NCBI GenBank assembly: GCA_029204225.1
Contig: MU831940.1
Coordinates: 31,667-95,666 of the forward strand
Source of the DNA: Diphasiastrum complanatum
Lineage: Eukaryota > Streptophyta > Lycopodiopsida > Lycopodiales > Lycopodiaceae
Direction: 5' to 3'
Length of the DNA: 64,000 bases
Below are positions 1 to 10,423 of this stretch, piece after piece (position 1 is the first letter of the stretch; each line of letters opens with the position of its first letter). The notes under the pieces are model-generated. The model was not told where the DNA came from and did not search any database. It saw nothing but the letters and a program-made list of their open reading frames with translations. The position numbers were made by a program, and so were the translations under genes.

Positions 1-164
1 GCTACGTGCCCTCACGGTCCTCGAACCTGCTCCCCCCTGCCCGAGCTGGCGAGGGCAAGGAAACGCAACGGATTGGAATTAACTTCACCGCAGAACAACT
101 GGCCATGGTCCGGGAAAGGGTCCCTCGTCGTCGGGCCATCCAGTAGGTCTTCTGGTTCCCGGTA

Positions 165-1735
165 GTGAACGACACAGTTATGATGACCATCCACTCTTCT
201 GGTGACCATTCACTCCCTGTAGTGAATGGCACGGTTCTGATGACCATTCACCACTGTTAGCAGCAATTTTGCTGCAGTTGTTCTCATCGCGCTATGGAAT
301 CGAGGACGCACACCACACAAACACCTCAAAACGCGCCAAAATGTTGGCCTTTTGTTCGATTTAGGGTTTAGGGTTTGGGGAACAAACGACAAGAAGGAGG
401 ATACCAAAGATACTGTTGAGCAAGATTCTAATCATGACGAGGAGTACAGGACTTCAGTTAGCCATGGAATCGAGGACGCACACCACACAAACACCTCAAA
501 ACGCGCCAAAATGTTGGCCTTTTGTTCGATTTAGGGTTTAGGGTTTGGGAAACAAACGACAAGAAGGAGGATACCAAAGATACTGTTGAGCAAGATTCTG
601 ATCATGACGAGGAGTACAGGACTTCAGTTAGCCATGGAAAAAGTTCCAGCTCTTCCATAAGTCTGAAGTGTGCTATAAGTATTGAAGTTGCTTGGTATAT
701 GACAAGGACGATGTGAGTGAAAGCTAGTTAAAGCATGTTTTGCAATAAGAACACAGTTTGAAAGGAAATTTTATGGGCTTCAATAGCCATTTCCTGAACT
801 CAGACACCCAAGGAAGCAACATAGATCAGACAATGATCAATACCCTTTCATCTGGATGTTTGGCCACGAAGTGCATGGAGATGGTCGAAGTGGTTTTGAC
901 GCCAGTACGTGTTCCCGAATCTTGCCACATCACCAATTGCTCTGTTTTCAACTCCACGTGAAACATTTTTGGTGAGCCGACAGAGACAGCACCCAGTGGT
1001 TTCTGATCCACTGATCAAAAACCAATGGGTGTTGTCTCTGAAAGCTCACCAAAAAACGTTTGACATGGAGTCGAAAACAGAGCAATTAATGGCATGGTAA
1101 AATCCGGGAGTACGTAAGGGCGACGCAACCACTCCTTTCGTCTGCATGCACTGGAAAGACATTGTTGACCATTGCTTTCTTGCAAGGCTTCCTGGCCAAA
1201 TGTCCAAATGGAAGGGTAGTGAACATTGCCTGGTATATACTGCTTTGTTGGGTGTCCGAGTTCAGGAAACGAGCAATGAAGCCAAAACCTAAATCATAAA
1301 ACAGTATAAAGCCAACATAATTGAACCCTAAACTCTGTACAGATTGAAAAACCCGCTCTAATTGGCTTTCACTTACACCATCCCCGTCGGTAACCAAGCA
1401 GCTTCAGTACGTCTGTCGCACTCGACAGTTATGGAAGAGATCGAACTTTCTTCCTGACTAGCTGAAAGCTTGTACTCTTCATCATCAGAAGAGTCTTGCC
1501 CAACAGTGTATTTGATGTCCTTCTTTTCGCCGTTTGTTTGCTAACCATTGGCCCTAAAGTATACGATACGTCCACACTCTTGCGCGTTTTGATGGGCTTG
1601 TGTGGTGTGCGTCCTCAATTCCATGGCTCGAGGAAAACAACTGTGGAAAAACTGCTGTTCACAATTTTGAACTCCATAAGTTAATGGACACCAGAAGAGT
1701 GAATGGTCAGCAGAACTATGCCATTCACTACAGGG
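165..1735. repeat. 1.57 kb fold-back (long inverted repeat) block FB1
   Basis: The left arm runs from about 165 to 1003 and the right arm from about 1019 to 1735, with a loop of only about 15 bases. Matching stations can be read inward: GTGAATGG/CCATTCAC palindromes near 165-250 against 1698-1735; the GAGGACGCACACCACACAA motif (302 and 472) against its complement at 1595-1615; the acidic-peptide stretch 540-633 against 1450-1560; GGCTTCAATAGCC (777) against its complement near 1275; CAGAGACAGCACCCA (980) against its complement near 1026. Arms are diverged and the left one contains an extra 170 bp duplication. No transposase lies inside. Confidence 0.7.
294..633. repeat. Tandem duplication, period 170 bp
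   Basis: Two nearly identical 170 bp units start at 294 and 464, and the first bases of a third follow at 634. Each begins ATGGAATCGAGGACGC, contains two telomere-like TTTAGGG motifs and a stretch that reads as a Lys/Asp/Glu-rich peptide. They differ at only a few bases, so the duplication is younger than the fold-back that contains it: the right arm has only one copy. Confidence 0.85.
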
Positions 1736-1889
1736 GACCACATGACCGACCATCCGACAAGAGGTATAGCTGCCTCTGTCCCCACGTTCTACACAGTACT
1801 GTGTCTTGTATGATGTGATCGATTTCCCCCCGGTTGAACTTCTACGGCTTACTAATTACTCATGCAAAACTATTTCATTCACTACAGGT

Positions 1890-2521
1890 CGTCCGTCCGT
1901 TCCTCGTCCTGTCTGCTCCCACAGGTTCTTGGTGAGGTGATCGGTTGGCAGAAACGGGCGGCACCCGAAACGAAGCCTGTTTGGGGAAAACCGGGCCGTC
2001 GGACAGAGACCTGCAAAACTAGTCCATTTCACGTGACCTTATTGCGTTTTTGTCCCGTCGAACGGCCATTTTGACCGGACGACACCCGAATCGAGCCAGG
2101 CTCGGCCCCTTGAGATCGTATCGAGGCCACGAATCGTTTGATTGTATTCCTGGACCATTTTGTCAATTCCGAATGTTTTCAGGTCCCATCCCGGCAAAGT
2201 GTCCCCGAAGCCCTGTTTTGACCCTAAACTTCGGAAGGACGTACTGGGCATGTCGTCCGTCCGGTCCTCGTCCCGTCTGCTCCCACAGGTTCCTATCGAG
2301 GTTGTCCGCTGGCCGAAACGGACGACACGTGGAATGGATCCCGTTTGGAGAAACGGGACTGTCAGACGGATAGCTGCCAAACTAGTCCATTTCGACTGAC
2401 CTAATTGCATTTCTAACCCGTCAAACAACCATTTTGACTGGACGATGCCCGAATCGGGCCAGGCTCGGTCCCTTGGGTACGTACCCGCTCCACGAACCAG
2501 TGGACTGTATTCCTGGACCAT
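1890..2521. repeat. Tandem duplication, period ~364 bp, inside hAT copy 1
   Basis: The unit starting near 1890 (marker TCTGCTCCCACAGGTTC at about 1912) recurs at about 2254 (marker at 2276). Homology runs about 270 bp and ends with TGTATTCCTGGACCATT in both. The later part is shared with copy 2 at 9215-9300. A 160-codon open frame on the minus strand (2039-2521) is created by this duplication and reads the same peptide twice; it is not treated as a gene. Confidence 0.7.
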
Positions 2522-2809
2522 TAATACATTCTACGCAAGTTTAAGTGTATGCTGCACAAGTGCAGCTTTGATGTTGAATCTGCACATACCCGTGGTGCAA
2601 TGCCTACAACACAATGAGGACGTGGGTGGGGTTGATAATGTTTGTGGTTATGATGATTATTGTTGTGGTTGTTTTGATGGTTATGGCTGTGGGGTTGTGG
2701 GTTTAGGATGATTTGTTAGGGTTTAGGGTGTTATGTTAACTGTGCCATTTGTTGGGGTGTCGGGTTTAGCATGTTATGTTATATGTTACGAATGAGATGC
2801 AGATGTGCT

Positions 2810-2810
<1 letters not shown>
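2522..2810. other. Non-coding part of hAT copy 1
   Basis: This stretch has no credible gene. It is GT-rich with TGGTTATGATGATTATTG motifs and telomere-like TTTAGGG repeats, and it aligns with 9300-9595 of copy 2, so it belongs to the transposon body downstream of the transposase. Confidence 0.6.

Positions 2811-2891
<81 letters not shown>
2811..2891. repeat. (CT)n microsatellite, downstream of hAT transposase copy 1
   Basis: About 40 uninterrupted CT dinucleotides. The flanks (GCAGATGTG before, CTTGCACGG after) also surround the tract at 9596-9677, so the tract is an inherited part of the hAT element. Confidence 0.97.
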
Positions 2892-2894
<3 letters not shown>

Positions 2895-3626
2895 TTGCAC
2901 GGTGCAAACCATTTCTGACTAACCATTCAAATTTCACAGAGCTAACCAACCACGATAAATTAGCCATGACACAAATAACGATGCCACTGTACATGATGCT
3001 AAAGTGTGTATCAGTATCTACAAGTCTGTGCTAAAAAAATCATCCCTCTGCGTGCCAAATGCATCTGCAGGGGTGTCAAATACAAAGTCTGGCTGGAGTC
3101 TGGAGGCATCTGGGACTCCTCTAAGTCTGGGCCAACGCCTGCCAAGAGACGACTAGAAAAATCATCGGTGCGTCCCCTCTTGGTTGGCCTGCCTCTGGGT
3201 CTACCGGAAGGAACCCTCTGTGGTACACTCCTGCCTGGGGGTCTCCCCCTGCCACAAGGGGGGTCTCTAGGAAGAACTGCCTGCCTGTGATGCTCTGAGT
3301 AGTCTCTGCGCTATCTGTCTCTGGGCAGCAGCCTCTGTCTCCCTCGCAAACTCTGACCAGCCATCATCGGAAAGGGGGCATGATGCGGGGGTACTGGGTG
3401 GGGCACGTGGACCATCCCCTGCTAGGTCAACTGTCTCGTCTGAATCATATGTGGGCTCATCATCAAAGGAGGGCAATGGAACGTCAGCAGGGAGGGTGGT
3501 GGTCTCATCGGCATCGGCGTCATCCTCGGGATCACCCCGCAGAGCACGCCGAGCGGCATCGCCTGGATCAACCTCTGGCTCTGGCTCATGATCTGCCGCT
3601 GCAACCAGGCACTCATCGGGATTGAC

Positions 3627-3732
3627 CTGCACAAGTCAATCATTCGTGAGAATAGCCAAAGCAACCGTGAGGGCATTAAACTAAATGTCTTAAACCAATA
3701 TGAAAGCAAAACGACAGAGCAACGAAATATAC
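3627..3732 (-). other. Predicted intron in hAT transposase (106 bp)
   Basis: On the minus strand the donor is CAG|GTATATTTCG and the acceptor TTGTGCAG|GTCAAT. Removing it joins LLLQ to VNPDECLV in phase 0. Confidence 0.6.
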
Positions 3733-4140
3733 CTGCAGCAGCAGGGCGCGTGCACCTCCTGCCCTCATGCTCTCCGTGATGCGTCAAACCACTCTGGGGC
3801 GAAACGGGTGCGAGCGGGCTTCTTCAAGTCGAGCCTGCATTAACGGAATGAGAGGCACACATGAAACGGGCAAAAAAAAGGAGCATCTTGAACGAGCCAA
3901 AAAATAAGTGGCAGCTTCCCTGCTGAATGTGCGAAAAAGGGCTGTCATGCGGCGCTTGCGTGTGACGTCCACAACCGCAAGTGCCCTCGTGAGAATGTCA
4001 CTGACCCAAGGCAGGCACCCGATGGAATGCAGGAGGAGGTCCAGTGAGTGTGCGGCACATGGAGTCCAGACAATGGAGGGGTAGTATGCCATAAGAAGCT
4101 CCCCCATACCGTGGCAGTTGGACGCATTGTCCGTCACAAC

Positions 4141-4269
4141 CTTTTGCGATACGTTCACACAATCAGTTCACAGCTCGGAAACACATTGCAATCAATCGAA
4201 AACTACGCAGAACTATTGTATCAACATCAAGCAGCAAATGAGCAAGCAACTAATGAAAGAATATCATAC
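4141..4269 (-). other. Predicted intron in hAT transposase (129 bp)
   Basis: On the minus strand the donor is CCAG|GTATGATATT and the acceptor CGCAAAAG|GTTGTG. Splicing restores RVVQ-VVTDNAS, the continuous DUF659 motif, in phase 0, which strongly supports this intron. Confidence 0.75.
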
Positions 4270-5287
4270 CTGGACAACGCGCTATGGCTCGACCTCCTCT
4301 ATCGCCGCGCGAATGATGCCGTAAATGTACTCGGCCGAATGCACTCTCCCTGCCTCGGAGGCGTCGATGTTGTGCAAGAACATGGAACCGTAACAACTGG
4401 AAACAATCACGTTGATGAGTGGACGTCTGCGACGATCAATCCACCCATCAGCCATGATGGAACAGCCGTATCTATCCCAAGCCTCATGCAGTGCGGCCAG
4501 TCTCTCTCTGACTGATGCAACCCGGTCTTGGAGCAAAGGGCCTCGTAGTGCGTCGGCTGTGGGTGGTGTGTAGCCGGGCCCGCAGACTGCAACTTTCAAG
4601 ATAGCCTCTCGAAAGATGCGGGATGATGCCATGATAAAGGGGAGGTTCAGGTCATAGAACATCTGTGCTATGGTCCTGGTGGCCTCTCTGTGATGCCCCT
4701 CTCTGAAAGATCATGGCAAGGACATCTATCTGGTGCCTCGGGATGTGGATGGCTGGGAGGATGCGGATGGACGATGCGGATCTAGAGGTGGTGGCATAGG
4801 TGCAGGTGCGGAAGCGGAGGATGTGGACGGGCCGTGCAGATCTGATGGTGATGGCAGAGGCGTAGGTGCAGCAGTGGAGGCTGTGGATCCATGGGGAGTA
4901 CTGGCGGAGGCGGAGGCGGTGGCGAGGCGGGTGCGGATGCAGCGGCGGTGGCGGGTGCAGATGCAACGATGGGGGCGGTGGGTGTATCAGTGGCAGGGGC
5001 GGTGGCAGTGGGTGCACCAGTAGAAATAGAGTCTGCGGCATCTGTGGACGGCTCGCCGGGCTCAGCAGCTGTCTCAGAATATGTCTCCATAATGCGAGCC
5101 CTCTCCGCAGCGGGGATAACCATACAAATGCCGATCCCGTAGCGCCCCCCCGTGGGTCGGACTCGCAACCCTCCCAGATGTGCTCGAACCCAAGAGGCGT
5201 TCCCTGTGAACTGCTTTCGACAAAAAGGGCAACGCCACTTTTTGTCGGGCATCACCTCCACCTCATCCCAAATGGGACAAGCAGCCA

Positions 5288-5600
<313 letters not shown>

Positions 5601-5910
5601 TGCTGACCTGTTGTCTGTCCATCGCTGCCTGTCCCTCGCTGCCTGACCATCGTTTCCTATCCCTCACTGACCCTGCCCCCTGATCCTGCCCCTCCATCAT
5701 TGATCCTAATCCTGACCCTCACATCCTCGCTACCTCTCCCTTGCTGATCCGGTCCTTTGTCCTTGTCCCTGCTGCCTTGGCTGACCACCGCCCCCTGTCC
5801 CTTGTCCCTTGCTGATCCGGTCCCTCCATCGTTGTCCCTCTCTCTTGTCCCTCCATCACCGTCCCTCCCTCTCTCTTCTGGCCCATCCTTGTACCTTCCT
5901 TCCTGACATT

Positions 5911-6423
5911 ATGGCTGATTGGCAATCAGTGAATCGGAAGGGGAAGAAAACCCCTCCCCCTTCTCCTTTTGATTTCTCAGCCATCCCTACTACGGCTCCA
6001 AATCCCTTTACCTTGCCCCCTCCCTCTCCTGCTTCCTCTCCCTCGCCCATACCCTTCACTCCCGCAACCTCTACCTCTTCTCCTACTGCCACTACCCCCT
6101 CAAATGCTTTTATTCATTCCACCTTTGGTCTCAAAGAGGATGTCATATCTGCTGCTTGGGTGGGTAAGCTCCAACCCACCACAGTGTTTCTGCGATTCAA
6201 GGATGCTTTGCTTCGTCAAAAGGTTTTGCCTAAAAGAGGCTGCCTGAAGGGGTCTACTATTTTTATGGATGAAGACTTGACGCCCATTCAATGGACTGAG
6301 AGAAAGAAAATTATCGCAGATGTAAAGGCCAATGGTTTTCGGACTCTCTTTCGAGACGGACGCCTGGTCTTGGTTAAACTTGCAGAACTTAAAATCTCAG
6401 ATTCTTCTCCCTCTCGTACGTGA
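5911..6423 (+). CDS. LINE ORF1-like RNA-binding protein (170 aa)
   Basis: The ATG at 5911 begins MADWQSVNRKGKK; an in-frame start at 5809 merely extends into the repeat region. The N-terminal ~70 residues are Pro/Ser/Thr-rich and disordered. The C-terminal half is compact: LRFKDALLRQKVLPKRG, then IFMDEDLTPIQWTERKKII, then VKANGFRTLFRDGRLVLV. That series (basic residues, a DLTP motif, a run of Arg/Lys, then a G-x-R-x-L end) resembles the C-terminal domain of L1-type ORF1 proteins, which bind element RNA. The ORF is intact and ends in TGA at 6421-6423. No catalytic motif is present. Alternative: a domesticated or unrelated basic protein. Assignment to ORF1 rests on pattern similarity and the LINE-like surroundings. 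Confidence 0.5.
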   Translation: MADWQSVNRKGKKTPPPSPFDFSAIPTTAPNPFTLPPPSPASSPSPIPFTPATSTSSPTATTPSNAFIHSTFGLKEDVISAAWVGKLQPTTVFLRFKDALLRQKVLPKRGCLKGSTIFMDEDLTPIQWTERKKIIADVKANGFRTLFRDGRLVLVKLAELKISDSSPSRT

Positions 6424-6590
6424 GAGATGTTTTGAGCTACGGCCATTTATTTCCTCTCCTGCGTGAGAGATGAGCTTTCTTTACATAGCGATTTACGTTT
6501 TATGTTTTAGTTTTAGTCTAGTTTTCTGTTGACGGCACTGTCCCGTCCGAGTTCCATTTACTCTGTTGTAAGACCTCTTCAGTCTTATTA

Positions 6591-6640
6591 TGTCTTTTGG
6601 CATGGAAAAGACATTAATAAAGCTTTCTTTCTTTCTTTCT
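6591..6640 (+). other. 3' hairpin and (CTTT)n tail of the LINE-like element
   Basis: TGTCTTTT (6591-6598) pairs perfectly with AAAAGACA (6606-6613) around a 7-base loop. ATTAATAAAG and about four CTTT units follow. Many LINEs end in a short 3' repeat and an RNA hairpin recognised by their reverse transcriptase; that role is inferred here. Confidence 0.55.
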
Positions 6641-6896
6641 CACACGCACACACACACACACAAAAGCACGAATATCCAAGCTCTCTCTCCCACCCTAAAC
6701 CCTAAACCCCAAACCCAAGCACCCTTAAACCTAAATCCTAAACTCACACACACACACACTGTGCACACACACAAATCCTCTCTCTCTCCGTCCCTCACAC
6801 TCTCTGTCTCTTCCTCTCTCTCTCTCACACACAGATCACCACACACACACAACTGAATGCACACAAATCAACACACAATTTTCACACACACAAACA

Positions 6897-6949
<53 letters not shown>
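6641..6949. repeat. Compound microsatellite: (CA)n, telomere-like CCCTAAA, (CT)n
   Basis: (CA)n runs at 6643-6661 and again around 6745-6770. CACCCTAAACCCTAAACCCC near 6690 is the plant telomere motif. A clean (CT)n fills 6901-6949, the far side of the interrupted hAT leader. Confidence 0.85.
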
Positions 6950-6951
<2 letters not shown>

Positions 6952-7079
6952 ACACTCTCCCTCTTCCGCCCTCTTCCTGCTCTCGGGTTCTGCGGACTGT
7001 CTGCAGGGCCCGCGGGTTTTTGTTTTTTTTTGTTTTTGTTTTTTAAAAACGCGTCCGGACGCTGGACGCGTCCTCTGGA

Positions 7080-7194
7080 CACGTCCAGCCCTTAAAAAAA
7101 AAAAACTAAAAAACCCGCGTCCGGGGGTCGGACGCGTCCGGGTCCGGGCGTCGGACGCGGACACTTCGGCCTGGACCCTCATGTCTGCCCTAGA
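7080..7194. repeat. Right terminal inverted repeat of hAT copy 1
   Basis: The GC-rich sequence with GGACGCGTCCGG-type palindromes ends GGACCCTCATGTCTGCCCTA. Its reverse complement matches 7951-8045 over about 90 bp, allowing small gaps. Confidence 0.65.
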
Positions 7195-7950
7195 GAATAT
7201 GTCTATTTACTGGTTGCTGAATTTGTTAGTTCTGAATAGCAACTGTTGGTAGCTTACAATGTCCAGTCTGCTAGATAAGTACAATTATTTTAATGTCAAA
7301 CGCCTAATTTGCTCTGCTTTTCTTCTACTTTTAGTTATTTGCCTCTATATTTTCAGATCACATTGACAACGTGTTTTGGGTTTGAACAAGCACTAGATAT
7401 CATATCTTCTAGTTGGCAGATTTTCAGATCACATTGAATGCTTATTTTCGGGGGGGACAAACATTAGGTATCATATCTTATGATTGGCGGCTTGCTAAAA
7501 TTAATCCCATTGAATGCTTATGGAGGGGACAAACACTAGATATCATATCTTATGATTGGCAGCTTGCTAAAATTTCAACGTGAGTTTGATATCAACTTCG
7601 TGTGAGTTGAACATTTTAGATGTTATTATATTAGTTTCATTTTAGGGTCTTAGCAGTAGTTGATTGTGACTCCGGCTCTGTTATTACAACATTCTCTTTT
7701 ATTTACATCAGACTTCAATGGGAAATCGGATTCTGACCTTTTGACTTTAAATGAACTAGATCAACTGACCTCAGTGACAAATACTTTCATTAGTGCTTAT
7801 TGGATGCGCATTTTTTTTAAAGATACAATGTGTCAGCCTAGTGGAAATGTTGATATAGACTTTAATCTGGATCTGAAACATGAAAGTGTCAAACAAATGA
7901 ATACTTAAACAGTCACAAATGTGAGAGATAAATCAAATCTATAATAAATT
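7195..7950. other. Spacer between the two hAT copies, with threefold ~73 bp repeat
   Basis: AT-richer sequence without a recognisable gene. Three degenerate tandem units start at 7361, 7432 and 7508 (steps of 71 and 76 bp); each has CATTGAATGC, then ACAAACACTAGATATCATATC, then TTGGCAG. An 82-codon frame at 7660-7908 has no recognisable domain. Confidence 0.6.
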
Positions 7951-8045
7951 TAGGGATGAGGGTCCGGGCCGGACGCGACCTTTTCGCATCCGCGTCCGGC
8001 GTCCGGACCCGGATGCGTCCGACCCCTGGACGCGGGGTCGGACGC
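7951..8045. repeat. Left terminal inverted repeat of hAT copy 2
   Basis: Starts TAGGGATGAGGGTCCGGGCC and continues with GGACGCG/CGCGTCC palindromes. It pairs with 7080-7194 and with 15060-15140. Confidence 0.65.
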
Positions 8046-8065
8046 GTCCTATTTTTTTTTCAATA

Positions 8066-8070
<5 letters not shown>

Positions 8071-8121
<51 letters not shown>

Positions 8122-8200
8122 AAGGAAGCGGGGGCTGGACGTGCGTCCGCGTCTGTGTTCTAAGGAAGCGGGGGCTGGACGCGCGTCCGTGTCCGGACGC
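8071..8200. repeat. (TA)n tract and 41 bp direct duplication
   Basis: (TA)n occupies 8071-8119. CTAAGGAAGCGGGGGCTGGA then occurs twice, at 8119 and 8160, a 41 bp step. Both lie in the subterminal GC-rich part of hAT copy 2. Confidence 0.85.
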
Positions 8201-9594
8201 GGACGCCTCAGGGGTGCGTCTGCGTCCGGACGCGTCCCCCATTTTCAAAAAAAAAAAATTTCCAAAAAAAAAAATACAAGTACTTGCCCTCGCTGTCCCA
8301 CATCCCCAAAGTGAAATAAAAACAATTTATGGCCCCTCCCACCCCCCCCCCCCCCCTCGCGAGATTAATTATCAGAGGGTGTTTGGCACCCACTTGCCCC
8401 CTCCTGTTAAAAAATAGGAAAACGGTACCCAAAAAATTTGCAACAGACCTAACCACTGCCCCCATGCCTCCCATGTCTGATATCTACAGAATCGGACACG
8501 AAAGAGCAACAATTTATATTTTTTGAGTCTCCAAAACCCTGTCTCGTGCCCTCGCTATCTCTCTCTCCCTGACAAATCTATATTATAATAGTATATAAAT
8601 ACGGGTAAACAATGCGCTCCCCGGATGAACCTCAACAACTCACTAATCACTTATGCTCCACAGTGTCATTCAACACAGGGAAGTTCAAGACCTACACAGT
8701 ACCATGGCCTATGTGATGAGATAGGTTTAGGGTTTTGGGAGGTACAACGTCACATGGGCAACTAATCGGGGCAGGTCCTAGAAGATGTCCGCCGGCACAA
8801 CGAACGGAAGCAAGAACTGTTGCAGAGTTTCACGAGAGCCACCGAGAGATAATGGCGCGACTACCGGAGCTGCAGCCACGTGCCCTGCAACTCTCGAACC
8901 TGCTCCCCCCTACCCCAGTTGGCGAGGGCGAGGAAATGCAGCGGATTGGAATTAACTTCACCGCAGAACAGCTGGCCATGGTCCGGGAAAGGGTCCTTCA
9001 TCGTCGGGCCAGCCTACGGTCTTGTGGTTCCCTGTAGTGAATGGCACAATTCTGATGACCATTCACTCTCCTGGTGACCATTCACTCCCTATAGTGAATG
9101 GCACGGTTCTGATGACCATTCACCACTGTTAGCAGCAGTTTTGTTGCAGTTGTTTTCATCAAGCTACGGAATTGAGGACGCACACCACACAAGCACCTCA
9201 AAACACGCCATTTTGACAAAACAATATGCGAATCGAGCCAGGCTCGATCCGTTGGGTTCGTATCAGGATCACAAACCTGTGGACTGTATTCCTGGACCAT
9301 TGACGCATTCTACACAAGTTTAAGTGAATGCTACACAAGTGCTGCACATACTTGTGGTGCAATGCCTACGACACAATGAGGACGTGGGGTTGATGATGTT
9401 TATGGTTGTGGTTATGATGATTATTGTTGTGGCTTGTTTTGATGGTTATGGCTGTGGGGTTGTGGGTTTATGATGATTTGTTAGGGTTTAGGGTGTTATC
9501 TTAACTGTGCCATTTGTTAGGGTGTCGGGTTTAGCGTCTTATGTTGAATGGTTGAACATGATGCATATGTTATGAGAAAGATGCAGATGTGTTC

Positions 9595-9595
<1 letters not shown>
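8201..9595. other. Non-coding left body of hAT copy 2
   Basis: 8240-8420 holds poly-A, poly-C and GC-rich stretches. 8878-9030 is homologous to 1-140 of copy 1. 9036-9210 holds two GTGAATGG...CCATTCAC palindromes equal to the outer left arm of FB1; the sequence then jumps at CTCAAAACACGCC directly to what corresponds to 2068 in copy 1, so the rest of the fold-back is absent. A 100-codon frame at 8735-9037 has no known domain. Confidence 0.55.

Positions 9596-9677
<82 letters not shown>
9596..9677. repeat. (CT)n microsatellite, downstream of hAT transposase copy 2
   Basis: About 41 CT units in the same place as the tract at 2811-2891 of copy 1. Confidence 0.97.
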
Positions 9678-9680
<3 letters not shown>

Positions 9681-9796
9681 TTGCACGGAGCAAACCATTT
9701 CTAACTAACCATTCAAATTTCACAGAGCTAACCATTTGTAAGCAACCATGATAAACTAGCCATGACACGAATAAACTATAAAAATATATATACATC

Positions 9797-10415
9797 TCAT
9801 CTGATGCCAGTATACATGATAGTCTGTGTGTATCGATATCTACAAGTCTGTGCTAAAAAAATCATCCCTCTGCGTGCCAGATGCATCCTCAGGGGTGTCA
9901 AATACAAAGTCTGGCTGGGAGTCTGGAGGCATCTAGGACTCCTCCAAGTCTGGGCCAATGCCTGCCAAGAGACGACTAGAAAAATCATCGGTACGTCCCC
10001 TCTTGGCTGGCCTGCCTCTAGGTCTACCGGAAGGAACCCTCTGTGGTACACTCCTGCCTGGGGGTCTCCCTCTGCCACGAGGGGGTCTCTGAGAAAAACC
10101 AACTGCCTGTGATGCTCTAAATCGTCTCTGCGCAATCTGTCTCTGGGCGGCAGCCTCTGTCTCCCTCGCAAACTCTGACCAGCCATCATCTAAAAGGGGG
10201 CGTGATGCGGGAGTACTGGGTGGGGCACGTGGACCATCCCCTGCAAGGTCGACCGTCTAGTCTGAATCATAAGTGGGCTCATCATCAGAGGAGGGCAATG
10301 GAACGTCAGCAGGAAGGGGGGTGGTCTCATCGGTATCAACATCATCCTCGAGATCACCCCGCAGAGCACGCCAAACAGCATCGTCTGGATCAACCTCTGG
10401 CTCTGCCTCATGATC
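9797..10415 (-). pseudogene. C-terminal tail of hAT transposase, copy 2 remnant
   Basis: The minus strand is homologous to the last exon of the copy 1 transposase (3050-3600): acidic stretch, the region with SDDGWSEFARE in copy 1, then RPRGRP-type basic end. Homology stops abruptly at about 10418, just before the copia ATG at 10424. Frameshifts relative to copy 1 are present. Without the core domains it has no transposase function. Confidence 0.65.
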
Positions 10416-10423
10416 GGCCAAAT

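Noticed and set aside
352-716. Two plus-strand frames with a Lys/Asp/Glu-rich peptide
   Set aside because: They are copies of the 170 bp tandem unit inside a fold-back; the repeat explains them. A captured exon is possible but unsupported.
2039-2521. 160-codon minus-strand frame
   Set aside because: It is produced by a 364 bp tandem duplication of non-coding hAT sequence, repeating the same peptide, with no domain.
3422-3787. 121-codon minus-strand frame overlapping the hAT tail
   Set aside because: It crosses the predicted intron in another frame from the spliced transposase and is Met/Leu-rich without a domain.
6690-6740. CCCTAAA repeats as a chromosome end
   Set aside because: Only a few degenerate units embedded in microsatellite; TTTAGGG motifs also occur inside hAT (360, 2715, 9485), so they are interstitial.
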